Shown here: positions 25,741 to 38,955 of the stretch, in pieces
Numbering within the stretch: position 1 is the stretch's first letter
Layout of the letters: each line of letters begins with the position of its first letter
Origin: Panagrolaimus kolymaensis
Taxonomy: Eukaryota > Nematoda > Chromadorea > Rhabditida > Panagrolaimidae
Assembly: GCA_028622995.1 (NCBI GenBank)
Contig: JAJQJQ010000004.1
Coordinates: forward strand, 8,246,001-8,310,000
DNA: 64,000 nucleotides
Direction of reading: 5' to 3'
Notes under the pieces: generated by a model
Databases searched by the model: none
What the model was told of the DNA's origin: nothing
What the model saw: only the letters and a program-made list of their open reading frames with translations
Program-made: the position numbers and the translations under genes

Positions 25741-27430
25741 AATTCTTTTTTTTTTCTGAACCTTTATCTCATTTTTATGGCAGACAAAATTTTCTAATTT
25801 TTTTTGAATAAAACATTAACTCTGAACAGAGGCTTACTAATTTAAAAATCTCGCCCTTACTAAATCGATTTAAATAAAATTCTTTATTTTCTGAACATTT
25901 ATAGCATTTTTATGGCAGACAAAAAATTGTGAAGTTGGTTGAATAAAATAATTACTTAGCACACAAGCTTACTAATTTAAAAATCTCGCCCTTACTAAAT
26001 CGATTTAAATAAAATTCTTTATTTTCTGAACATTTATCTCATTTTTATGGGAGACTTAATTTTCTAATTTTTGTTGAATAAAACATTAACTCTGAACAGA
26101 GGCTTACTAATTTAAAAATCTCGCCCTTACTAAATCGATTTAAATAAAATTCTTTATTTTCTGAACATTTATCTCATTTTTATGGCAGACTTAATTTTCT
26201 AATTTTTGTTGAATAAAACATTAACTCTGAACAGAGGCTTACTAATTTAAAAATCTCGCCCTTACTAAATCGATTTAAATAAAATTCTTTATTTTCTGAA
26301 CATTTATCTCATTTTTATGGCCGACAAAAAATTGTGAAGTTGGTTGAATAAAATAATTACTTAGCAAACATGCTTACTAATTTAAAAATCTCGCCCTTAC
26401 TAAATCGATTTAAATAAAATTCTTTATTTTCTGAACATTTATCTCATTTTTATGGCAGACTTAATTTTCTAATTTTTGTTGAATAAAACATTAACTCTGA
26501 ACAGAGGCTTACTAATTTAAAAATCTCGCCCTTACTAAATCGATTTAAATAAAATTCTTTATTTTCTGAACATTTATCTCATTTTTATGGCAGACAAAAA
26601 ATTGTGAAGTTGGTTGAATAAAATAATTACTTAGCACACAAGCTTATTAATTTAAAAATCTCGCCCTTACTAAATCGATTTAAATAAAATTCTTTTTTTT
26701 TCTGAACCTTTATCTCATTTTTATGGCAGATAAAAAATTGTGAAGTTGGTTGAATAAAATAATTACTTAGCACACAAGCTTATTAATTTAAAAATCTCGC
26801 CCTTACTAAATCGATTTAAATAAAATTCTTTATTTTCTGAACATTTATCTCATTTTTATGGCAGACAAAAAATTGTGAAGTTGGTTGAATAAAATAATTA
26901 CTTAGCAAACAAGCTTACTAATTTAAAAATCTCGCCCTTACTAAATCGATTTAAATAAAATTCTTTTTTTTTCTGAACCTTTATCTCATTTTTATGGCAG
27001 ACAAAAAATTGTGAAGTTGGTTGAATAAAATAATTACTTAGCACACAATCTTACTAATTTAAAAATCTCGCCCTTACTAAATTGATTTAAATAAAATTCT
27101 TTATTTTCTGAACATTTATCTCATTTTTATGGCAGACTTAATTTTCTAATTTTTGTTGAATAAAACATTAACTCTGAACAGAGGCTTACTAATTTAAAAA
27201 TCTCGCCCTTACTAAATCGATTTAAATAAAATTCTTTTTTTTTCTGAACCTTTATCTCATTTTTATGGCAGACAAAAAATTGTGAAGTTGGTTGAATAAA
27301 ATAATTACTTAGCAAACAAGCTTACTACTTTAAAAATCTCGCCCTTACTAAATCGATTTAAATAAAATTCTTTTTTTTTCTGAACCTTTATCTCATTTTT
27401 ATGGCAGACAAAAAATTGTGAAGTTGGTTG
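25741..27430 (+). repeat. Island of TTTATTTT monomers, copy 2 (8.15 kb from copy 1)
   Basis: The order of private markers matches copy 1: T10 unit with CTAATTTTTTTTGAAT (25794 against 17641), ACATTTATAGCATTT, ATGGGAGAC, ATGGCCGAC, AGCAAACATGCTT, GGCAGATAAAAAATT (about 26725), CACACAATCTT with AAATTGATTT (ending 27052 against 18900) and TTACTACTTTAA (27321 against 19169). Spacing is 8153 bp on the left and 8152 bp on the right. The one-base change comes from a unit near 26830 that has TTTATTTT where copy 1 has T9. Confidence 0.88.
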
Positions 27431-28129
27431 AATAAAATAATTACTTAGCACACAAGCTTATTAATTTAAAAATCTCGCCCTTACTAAATCGATTTAAATA
27501 AAATTCTTTTTTTTCTGAACCTTTATCTCATTTTTATGGCAGACAAAAAATTGTGAAGTTGGTTGAATAAAATAATTACTTAGCAAACAAGCTTACTAAT
27601 TTAAAAATCTCGCCCTTACTAAATCGATTTAAATAAAATTCTTTTTTTTTCTGAACCTTTATCTCATTTTTATGGCATACAAAATTTTCTAATATTTGTT
27701 GAATAAAACAATAACTCTGAACTGAGGCTTACTAATTTAAAAATCTCGCCCTTACTAAATCGATTTAAATAAAATTCTTTATTTTCTGAACATTTATCTC
27801 ATTTTTATGGCAGACAAAAAATTGTGAAGTTGGTTGAATAAAATAATTACTTAGCAAACAAGCTTACTAATTTAAAAATCTCGCCCTTACTAAATCGATT
27901 TAAATAAAATTCTTTTTTTTTCTGAACCTTTATCTCATTTTTATGGCAGACAAAAAATTGTGAAGTTGGTTGAATAAAATAATTACTTAGCAAACAAGCT
28001 TACTAATTTAAAAATCTCGCCCTTACTAAATCGATTTAAATAAAATTCTTTTTTTTCTGAACCTTTATCTCATTTTTATGGCAGACAAAAAATTGTGAAG
28101 TTGGTTGAATCAAATAATTACTAAGCACA

Positions 28130-31100
28130 CAAGCTTACTAATTTAAAAATCTCGCCCTTACTAAATCGATTTAAATAAAATTCTTTTTTTTTTCTGAACC
28201 TTTATCTCATTTTTATGGCAGACTTAATTTTCTAATTTTTGTTGAATAAAACATTAACTCTGAACAGAGGCTTACTAATTTAAAATTCTCGCCCTTACTA
28301 AATCGATTTAAATAAAATTCTTTTTTTTTCTGAACCTTTATCTCATTTTTATGGCAGACTAAATTTTCTAATTTTTGTTGAATAAAACATTAACTCTGAA
28401 CAGAGGCTTACTAATTTAAAAATCTCGCCCTTACTAAATCGATTTAAATAAAATTCTTTATTTTCTGAACATTTATCTCATTTTTATGGCAGACAAAAAA
28501 TTGTGAAGTTGGTTGAATAAAATAATTACTTAGCACACAAGCTTATTAATTTAAAAATCTCGCCCTTACTAAATCGATTTAAATAAAATTCTTTTTTTTC
28601 TGAACCTTTATCTCATTTTTATGGCAGACAAAAAATTGTGAAGTTGGTTGAATCAAATAATTACTAAGCACACAAGCTTACTAATTTAAAAATCTCGCCC
28701 TTACTAAATCGATTTAAATAAAATTCTTTTTTTTTTCTGAACCTTTATCTCATTTTTATGGCAGACTTAATTTTCTAATTTTTGTTGAATAAAACATTAA
28801 CTCTGAACAGAGGCTTACTAATTTAAAATTCTCGCCCTTACTAAATCGATTTAAATAAAATTCTTTTTTTTTCTGAACCTTTATCTCATTTTTATGGCAG
28901 ACAAAAAATTGTGAAGTTGGTTGAATAAAATAATTACTTAGCAAACAAGCTTACTAATTTAAAAATCTCGCCCTTACTAAATCGATTTAAATAAAATTCT
29001 TTTTTTTTCTGAACCTTTATCTCATTTTTATGGCAGACAAAAAATTGTGAAGTTGATTGAATAAAATAATTACCTAGCACACAAGCTTATTAATTTAAAA
29101 ATCTCGCCCTTACTAAATCGATTTAAATAAAATTCTTTTTTTTTCTTAACCTTTATCTCATTTTTATGGCAGACAAAAAATTGTGAAGTTGGTTGAATAA
29201 AATAATTACTTAGCAAACAAGCTTACTAATTTAAAAATCTCGCCCTTACTAAATCGATTTAAATAAAATTCTTTTTTTTTCTGAACCTTTATCTCATTTT
29301 TATGGCATACAAAATTTTCTAATATTTGTTGAATAAAACAATAACTCTGAACTGAGGCTTACTAATTTAAAAATCTCGCCCTTACTAAATCGATTTAAAT
29401 AAAATTCTTTATTTTCTGAACATTTATCTCATTTTTATGGCAGACAAAAAATTGTGAAGTTGGTTGAATAAAATAATTACTTAGCAAACAAGCTTACTAA
29501 TTTAAAAATCTCGCCCTTACTAAATCGATTTAAATAAAATTCTTTGTTTTCTGAACCTTTATCTCATTTTTATGGCAGATTAAATTTTCTAATTTTTGTT
29601 GAATAAAACATTAACTCTGAACAGAGGCTTACTAAATTAAAAATCTCGCCCTTACTAAATCGATTTAAATAAAATTCTTTTTTTTTCTGAACCTTTATCT
29701 CATTTTTATGGCAGACAAAAAATTATGAAGTTGGTTGAATAAAATAATTACTTAGCACACAAGCTTATTAATTTAAAAATCTCGCCCTTACTAAATCGAT
29801 TTAAATAAAATTCTTTTTTTTTCTGAACCTTTATCTCATTTTTATGGCATACAAAATTTTCTAATATTTGTTGAATAAAATAATTACTTAGCAAACAAGC
29901 TTACTAATTTAAAAATCTCGCCCTTACTAAATCGATTTAAATAAAATTCTTTATTTTCTGAACCTTTATCTCATTTTTATGGCAGACTTAATTTTCTAAT
30001 TTTTGTTGAATAAAACATTAACTCTGAACAGAGGCTTACTAATTTAAAAATCTCGCCCTTACTAAATCGATTTAAATAAAATTCTTTTTTTTTCTGAACC
30101 TTTATCTCATTTTTATGGCAGACAAAAAATTGTGAAGTTGGTTGAATAAAATAATTACTTAGCAAACAAGCTTACTACTTTAAAAATCTCGCCCTTACTA
30201 AATCGATTTAAATAAAATTCTTTTTTTTTCTGAACCTTTATCTCATTTTTATGGCAGACAAAAAATTGTGAAGTTGGTTGAATAAAATAATTACTTAGCA
30301 CACAAGCTTATTAATTTAAAAATCTCGCCCTTACTAAATCGATTTAAATAAAATTCTTTTTTTTTTCTGAACCTTTATCTCATTTTTATGGCAGACAAAA
30401 AATTATGAAGTTGGTTGAATAAAATAATTACTTAGCACACAAGCTTATTAATTTAAAAATCTCGCCCTTACTAAATCGATTTAAATAAAATTCTTTTTTT
30501 TTCTGAACCTTTATCTCATTTTTATGGCAGACAAAAAATTGTGAAGTTGGTTGAATAAAATAATTACTTAGCAAACAAGCTTACTAATTTAAAAATCTCG
30601 CCCTTACTAAATCGATTTAAATAAAATTCTTTTTTTTTTCTGAACCTTTATCTCATTTTTATGGCAGACTTAATTTTCTAATTTTTGTTGAATAAAACAT
30701 TAACTCTGAACAGAGGCTTACTAATTTAAAATTCTCGCCCTTACTAAATCGATTTAAATAAAATTCTTTTTTTTTCTGAACCTTTATCTCATTTTTATGG
30801 CAGACTAAATTTTCTAATTTTTGTTGAATAAAACATTAACTCTGAACAGAGGCTTACTAATTTAAAAATCTCGCCCTTACTAAATCGATTTAAATAAAAT
30901 TCTTTATTTTCTGAACATTTATCTCATTTTTATGGCAGACAAAAAATTGTGAAGTTGGTTGAATAAAATAATTACTTAGCACACAAGCTTATTAATTTAA
31001 AAATCTCGCCCTTACTAAATCGATTTAAATAAAATTCTTTTTTTTCTGAACCTTTATCTCATTTTTATGGCAGACAAAAAATTGTGAAGTTGGTTGAATC

Positions 31101-31430
31101 AAATAATTACTAAGCACACAAGCTTACTAATTTAAAAATCTCGCCCTTACTAAATCGATTTAAATAAAATTCTTTTTTTTTTCTGAACCTTTATCTCATT
31201 TTTATGGCAGACTTAATTTTCTAATTTTTGTTGAATAAAACATTAACTCTGAACAGAGGCTTACTAATTTAAAATTCTCGCCCTTACTAAATCGATTTAA
31301 ATAAAATTCTTTTTTTTTCTGAACCTTTATCTCATTTTTATGGCAGACAAAAAATTGTGAAGTTGGTTGAATAAAATAATTACTTAGCAAACAAGCTTAC
31401 TAATTTAAAAATCTCGCCCTTACTAAATCG
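28130..31430 (+). repeat. Block of about 850 bp duplicated at 2446 bp spacing (18 monomers)
   Basis: The TAAAATTCTCGCC marker at 28281 recurs at 30727, and GAATCAAATAATT at 28654 recurs at 31100, both exactly 2446 bp away. Between them lie the same ttaatttt B1-B2 unit, taaatttt B1-B2 unit, TTTATTTT unit and T8 unit. Matching begins near 28130/30580 and ends near 28980/31430, where T9 and T8 tracts disagree. Within copy 1 the GAATCAAATAATT unit is itself repeated 543 bp apart (28111 and 28654). Confidence 0.82.
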
Positions 31431-34400
31431 ATTTAAATAAAATTCTTTTTTTTCTGAACATTTATCTCATTTTTATGGCAGACAAAAAATTGTGAAGTTG
31501 GTTGAATAAAATAATTACTTAGCAAACAAGCTTACTAATTTAAAAATCTCGCCCTTACTAAATCGATTTAAATAAAATTCTTTTTTTTTCTGAACCTTTA
31601 TCTCATTTTTATGGCAGACAAAATTTTCTAATTTTTGTTGAATAAAACAATAACTCTGAACAGAGGCTTACTAATTTAAAAATCTCGCCCTTACTAAATC
31701 GATTTAAATAAAATTCTTTTTTTTCTGAACCTTTATCTCATTTTTATGGCAGACAAAATTTTGTAATTTTTGTTGAATAAAACAATAACTCTGAACAGAG
31801 GCTTACTAATTTAAAAATCTCGCCCTTACTAAATCGATTTAAATAAAATTCTTTTTTTTCTGAACCTTTATCTCATTTTTATGGCAGACAAAATTTTGTA
31901 ATTTTTGTTGAATAAAACAATAACTCTGAACAGAGGCTTACTAATTTAAAAATCTCGCCCTTACTAAATCGATTTAAATAAAATTCTTTATTTTCTGAAC
32001 ATTTATCTCATTTTTATGGCAGACAAAAAATTGTGAAGTTGGTTGAATCAAATAATTACTTAGCACACAAGCTTATTAATTTAAAAATCTCGCCCTTACT
32101 AAATCGATTTAAATAAAATTCTTTATTTTCTGAACCTTTATCTCATTTTTATGGCAGACAAAATTTTGTAATTTTTGTTGAATAAAACAATAACTCTGAA
32201 CAGAGGCTTACTAATTTAAAAATCTCGCCCTTACTAAATCGATTTAAATAAAATTCTTTATTTTCTGAACCTTTATCTCATTTTTATGGCAGACTTAATT
32301 TTCTAATTTTTGTTGAATAAAACATTAACTCTGCATAGAGGCTTACGAATTTAAAAATCTCGCCCTTACTAAATGGATTTAAATAAAATTCTTTTTTTTT
32401 CTGAACCTTCATCTCGTTTTTATGGCAGACAAAAAATTGTGAAGTTGGTTGAATAAAATAATTACTTAGCACACAAGCTTATTAATTTAAAAATCTCACC
32501 CTTACTAAATCGATTTAAATAAAATTCTTTTTTTTCTGAACCTTTATCTCATTTTTATGGCAGACAAAAAATTGTGAAGTTGGTTGAATAAAATAATTAC
32601 TTAGCACACAAGCTTATTAATTTAAAAATCTCGCCCTTACTAAATCGATTTAAATAAAATTCTTTTTTTTTCTGAACCTTTATCTCATTTTTATGGCAGA
32701 CAAAAAATTGTGAAGTTGGTTGAATAAAATAATTACTTAGCACACAAGCTTATTAATTTAAAAATCTCACCCTTACTAAATCGATTTAAATAAAATTCTT
32801 TTTTTTCTGAACCTTTATCTCATTTTTATGCCAGACAAAAAATTGTGAAGTTGGTTGAATAAAATAATTACTTAGCACACAAGCTTAATAATTTAAAAAT
32901 CTCGCCCTTACTAAATCGATTTAAATAAAATTCTTTTTTTTCTGAACCTTTATCTCATTTTTATGGCAGACAAAAAATTGTGAAGTTGGTTGAATAAAAT
33001 AATTACTTAGCACACAAGCTTAATAATTTAAAAATCTCGCCCTTACTAAATCGATTTAAATAAAATTCTTTTTTTTTCTGAACCTTTATCTCATTTTTAT
33101 GGCAGACAAAATTTTCTAATATTTGTTGAATAAAATAATTACTTAGCACACAAGCTTATTAATTTAAAAATCTCACCCTTACTAAATCGATTTAAATAAA
33201 ATTCTTTTTTTTCTGAACCTTTATCTCATTTTTATGCCAGACAAAAAATTGTGAAGTTGGTTGAATAAAATAATTACTTAGCACACAAGCTTAATAATTT
33301 AAAAATCTCGCCCTTACTAAATCGATTTAAATAAAATTCTTTTTTTTTCTGAACCTTTATCTCATTTTTATGGCAGACAAAATTTTCTAATATTTGTTGA
33401 ATAAAACAATAACTCTGAAATGAGGCTTACTAATTTAAAAATCTCGCCCTTACTAAATCGATTTAAATAAAATTCTTTATTTTCTGAACATTTATCTCAT
33501 TTTTATGGCAGACAAAAAATTGTGAAGTTGGTTGAATAAAATAATTACTTAGCAAACAAGCTTACTAATTTAAAAATCTCGCCCTTACTAAATCGATTTA
33601 AATAAAATTCTTTATTTTCTGAACATTTATCTCATTTTTATGGCAGACAAAAAATTGTGAAGTTGGTTGAATAAAATAATTACTTAGCAAACAAGCTTAC
33701 TAATTTAAAAATCTCGCCCTTACTAAATCGATTTAAATAAAATTCTTTTTTTTTCTGAACCTTTATCTCATTTTTATGGCAGACAAAATTTTCTAATTTT
33801 TGTTGAATAAAACAATAACTCTGAACTGAGGCTTACTAATTTAAAAATCTCGCCCTTACTAAATCGATTTAAATAAAATTCTTTATTTTCTGAACATTTA
33901 TCTCATTTTTATGGCAGACAAAAAATTGTGAAGTTGGTTGAATAAAATAATTACTTAGCACACAAGCTTATTAATTTAAAAATCTCGCCCTTACTAAATC
34001 GATTTAAATAAAATTCTTTTTTTTTCTGAACCTTTATCTCATTTTTATGGCAGACAAAATTTTCTAATTTTTGTTGAATAAAACAATAACTCTGAACTGA
34101 GGCTTACTAATTTAAAAATCTCGCCCTTACTAAATCGATTTAAATAAAATTCTTTATTTTCTGAACATTTATCTCATTTTTATGGCAGACAAAAAATTGT
34201 GAAGTTGGTTGAATAAAATAATTACTTAGCAAACAAGCTTACTAATTTAAAAATCTCGCCCTTACTAAATCGATTTAAATAAAATTCTTTATTTTCTGAA
34301 CATTTATCTCATTTTTATGGCAGACAAAAAATTGTGAAGTTGGTTGAATAAAATAATTACTTAGCAAACAAGCTTACTAATTTAAAAATCTCGCCCTTAC

Positions 34401-37400
34401 TAAATCGATTTAAATAAAATTCTTTTTTTTTCTGAACCTTTATCTCATTTTTATGGCAGACAAAATTTTCTAATTTTTGTTGAATAAAACAATAACTCTG
34501 AACTGAGGCTTACTAATTTAAAAATCTCGCCCTTACTAAATCGATTTAAATAAAATTCTTTATTTTCTGAACATATATCTCATTTTTATGGCAGACAAAA
34601 AATTGTGAAGTTGGTTGAATAAAATAATTACTTAGCACACAAGCTTACTAATTTAAAAATCTCGCCCTTACTAAATCGATTTAAATAAAATTCTTTTTTT
34701 TTCTGAACCTTTATCTCATTTTTATGGCAGACAAAATTTTCTAATATTTGTTGAATAAAATAATTACTTAGCAAACAAGCTTACTAATTAAAAAATCTCG
34801 CCCTTACTAAATCGATTTAAATAAAATTCTTTATTTTCTGAACATTTATCTCATTTTTATGGCAGACAAAAAATTGTGAAGTTGGTTGAATAAAATAATT
34901 ACTTAGCACACAAGCTTACTAATTTAAAAATCTCGCCCTTACTAAATCGATTTAAATAAAATTCTTTATTTTCTGAACCTTTATCTCATTTTTATGGCAG
35001 ATTAAATTTTCTAATTTTTGTTGAATAAAACATTAACTCTGAACAGAGGCTTACTAAATTAAAAATCTCGCCCTTACTAAATCGATTTAAATAAAATTCT
35101 TTTTTTTTCTGAACCTTTATCTCATTTTTATGGCATACAAAATTTTCTAATATTTGTTGAATAAAATAATTACTTAGCAAACAAGCTTACTAATTTAAAA
35201 ATCTCGCCCTTACTAAATCGATTTAAATAAAATTCTTTATTTTCTGAACATTTATCTCATTTTTATGGCAGACAAAAAATTGTGAAGTTGGTTGAATAAA
35301 ATAATTACTTAGCAAACAAGCTTACTAATTTAAAAATCTCGCCCTTACTAAATCGATTTAAATAAAATTCTTTTTTTTTCTGAACATTTATCTCATTTTT
35401 ATGGCAGACAAAAAATTGTGAAGTTGGTTGAATAAAATAATTACTTAGCACACAAGCTTACTAATTTAAAAATCTCGCCCTTACTAAATCGATTTAAATA
35501 AAATTCTTTTTTTTTCTGAACCTTTATCTCATTTTTATGGCAGACAAAATTTTCTAATATTTGTTGAATAAAATAATTACTTAGCAAACAAGCTTACTAA
35601 TTAAAAAATCTCGCCCTTACTAAATCGATTTAAATAAAATTCTTTATTTTCTGAACCTTTATCTCATTTTTATGGCAGATTAAATTTTCTAATATTTGTT
35701 GAATAAAATAATTACTTAGCAAACAAGCTTACTAATTAAAAAATCTCGCCCTTACTAAATCGATTTAAATAAAATTCTTTATTTTCTGAACATTTATCTC
35801 ATTTTTATGGCAGACAAAAAATTGTGAAGTTGGTTGAATAAAATAATTACTTAGCAAACAAGCTTACTAATTTAAAAATCTCGCCCTTACTAAATCGATT
35901 TAAATAAAATTCTTTTTTTTTCTGAACCTTTATCTCATTTTTATGGCATACAAAAAATTGTGAAGTTGGTTGAATAAAATAATTACTTAGCACACAAGCA
36001 AACTAATTTAAAAATCTCGCCCTTACTAAATCGATTTAAATAAAATTCTTTATTTTCTGAACCTTTATCTCATTTTTATGGCAGATTAAATTTTCTAATT
36101 TTTGTTGAATAAAACATTAACTCTGAACAGAGGCTTACTAAATTAAAAATCTCGCCCTTACTAAATCGATTTAAATAAAATTCTTTTTTTTTCTGAACCT
36201 TTATCTCATTTTTATGGCATACAAAATTTTCTAATATTTGTTGAATAAAATAATTACTTAGCAAACAAGCTTACTAATTTAAAAATCTCGCCCTTACTAA
36301 ATCGATTTAAATAAAATTCTTTTTTTTCTGAACCTTTATCTCATTTTTATGGCAGACAAAATTTTGTAATTTTTGTTGAATAAAACAATAACTCTGAACA
36401 AAGGCTTACTAATTTAAAAATCTCGCCCTTACTAAATCGATTTAAATAAAATTCTTTTTTTTCTGAACCTTTATCTCATTTTTATGGCAGACAAAATTTT
36501 GTAATTTTTGTTGAATAAAACAATAACTCTGAACAGAGGCTTACTAATTTAAAAATCTCGCCCTTACTAAATCGATTTAAATAAAATTCTTTATTTTCTG
36601 AACATTTATCTCATTTTTATGGCAGACAAAAAATTGTGAAGTTGGTTGAATCAAATAATTACTTAGCACACAAGCTTATTAATTTAAAAATCTCGCCCTT
36701 ACTAAATCGATTTAAATAAAATTCTTTATTTTCTGAACCTTTATCTCATTTTTATGGCAGACAAAATTTTGTAATTTTTGTTGAATAAAACAATAACTCT
36801 GAACAGAGGCTTACTAATTTAAAAATCTCGCCCTTACTAAATCGATTTAAATAAAATTCTTTATTTTCTGAACCTTTATCTCATTTTTATGGCAGACTTA
36901 ATTTTCTAATTTTTGTTGAATAAAACATTAACTCTGCATAGAGGCTTACGAATTTAAAAATCTCGCCCTTACTAAATGGATTTAAATAAAATTCTTTTTT
37001 TTTCTGAACCTTCATCTCGTTTTTATGGCAGACAAAAAATTGTGAAGTTGGTTGAATAAAATAATTACTTAGCACACAAGCTTATTAATTTAAAAATCTC
37101 ACCCTTACTAAATCGATTTAAATAAAATTCTTTTTTTTCTGAACCTTTATCTCATTTTTATGGCAGACAAAAAATTGTGAAGTTGGTTGAATAAAATAAT
37201 TACTTAGCACACAAGCTTATTAATTTAAAAATCTCGCCCTTACTAAATCGATTTAAATAAAATTCTTTTTTTTTCTGAACCTTTATCTCATTTTTATGCC
37301 AGACAAAAAATTGTGAAGTTGGTTGAATAAAATAATTACTTAGCACACAAGCTTATTAATTTAAAAATCTCGCCCTTACTAAATCGATTTAAATAAAATT

Positions 37401-37470
37401 CTTTTTTTTTCTGAACCTTTATCTCATTTTTATGGCAGACAAAATTTTCTAATATTTGTTGAATAAAATA
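29840..37470 (+). repeat. Zone of B1-A2 recombinant monomers
   Basis: Units with cassette B1 (caaaattttctaatatttg or taaatttt) joined through TTGAATAAAA to cassette A2 (taattacttagc) occur near 29850, 33110, 34735, 35137, 35548, 35690, 36222 and 37440. I saw this combination only in this part of the window. The reciprocal A1-B2 type is common in 0-25 kb and reappears near 46450, 48630 and 50270. The crossover interval is the 10-bp linker shared by all units, so the exchange point cannot be placed more finely. Confidence 0.83.
31710..34630 (+). repeat. 2.9-kb block duplicated at 36314-38950
   Basis: The run of AAAATTTTGTAATTTTTG B1 units, the ACTCTGCATAGAGGCTTACG unit with AAATGGATTT and CCTTCATCTCGTTTTT (32284), and the ATCTCACCC unit (32495) recur 4603 bp downstream (36887, 37098). 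After about 32800 the spacing falls to 4334 bp (CTGAAATGAGG at 33415 and 37749), so this copy has two more monomers than the other. One change noted is AACAGAGG near 31790 against AACAAAGG near 36397. The match ends near 34630, where the other copy turns to AATACTTACTTAGC. Confidence 0.82.
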
Positions 37471-38955
37471 ATTACTTAGCACACAAGCTTATTAATTTAA
37501 AAATCTCGCCCTTACTAAATCGATTTAAATAAAATTCTTTTTTTTTCTGAACCTTTATCTCATTTTTATGCCAGACAAAAAATTGTGAAGTTGGTTGAAT
37601 AAAATAATTACTTAGCACACAAGCTTATTAATTTAAAAATCTCGCCCTTACTAAATCGATTTAAATAAAATTCTTTTTTTTTCTGAACCTTTATCTCATT
37701 TTTATGGCAGACAAAATTTTCTAATATTTGTTGAATAAAACAATAACTCTGAAATGAGGCTTACTAATTTAAAAATCTCGCCCTTACTAAATCGATTTAA
37801 ATAAAATTCTTTATTTTCTGAACATTTATCTCATTTTTATGGCAGACAAAAAATTGTGAAGTTGGTTGAATAAAATAATTACTTAGCAAACAAGCTTACT
37901 AATTTAAAAATCTCGCCCTTACTAAATCGATTTAAATAAAATTCTTTATTTTCTGAACATTTATCTCATTTTTATGGCAGACAAAAAATTGTGAAGTTGG
38001 TTGAATAAAATAATTACTTAGCAAACAAGCTTACTAATTTAAAAATCTCGCCCTTACTAAATCGATTTAAATAAAATTCTTTTTTTTTCTGAACCTTTAT
38101 CTCATTTTTATGGCAGACAAAATTTTCTAATTTTTGTTGAATAAAACAATAACTCTGAACTGAGGCTTACTAATTTAAAAATCTCGCCCTTACTAAATCG
38201 ATTTAAATAAAATTCTTTATTTTCTGAACATTTATCTCATTTTTATGGCAGACAAAAAATTGTGAAGTTGGTTGAATAAAATAATTACTTAGCACACAAG
38301 CTTATTAATTTAAAAATCTCGCCCTTACTAAATCGATTTAAATAAAATTCTTTTTTTTTCTGAACCTTTATCTCATTTTTATGGCAGACAAAATTTTCTA
38401 ATTTTTGTTGAATAAAACAATAACTCTGAACTGAGGCTTACTAATTTAAAAATCTCGCCCTTACTAAATCGATTTAAATAAAATTCTTTATTTTCTGAAC
38501 ATTTATCTCATTTTTATGGCAGACAAAAAATTGTGAAGTTGGTTGAATAAAATAATTACTTAGCAAACAAGCTTACTAATTTAAAAATCTCGCCCTTACT
38601 AAATCGATTTAAATAAAATTCTTTATTTTCTGAACATTTATCTCATTTTTATGGCAGACAAAAAATTGTGAAGTTGGTTGAATAAAATAATTACTTAGCA
38701 AACAAGCTTACTAATTTAAAAATCTCGCCCTTACTAAATCGATTTAAATAAAATTCTTTTTTTTTCTGAACCTTTATCTCATTTTTATGGCAGACAAAAT
38801 TTTCTAATTTTTGTTGAATAAAACAATAACTCTGAACTGAGGCTTACTAATTTAAAAATCTCGCCCTTACTAAATCGATTTAAATAAAATTCTTTATTTT
38901 CTGAACATTTATCTCATTTTTATGGCAGACAAAAAATTGTGAAGTTGGTTGAATA
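36314..38955 (+). repeat. Second copy of the 31.7-34.6 kb block, two monomers shorter
   Basis: It follows the order of copy 1 from the AAAATTTTGTAATTTTTG units to the three rounds of caaaatttt B1-B2 plus TTTATTTT units at 38.1-38.9 kb. In the ATCTCACCC / ATGCCAGAC part it has five units where copy 1 has seven, and two of the ATCTCACCC changes are absent. This is the pattern expected from a small unequal exchange after the large duplication. Confidence 0.8.
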
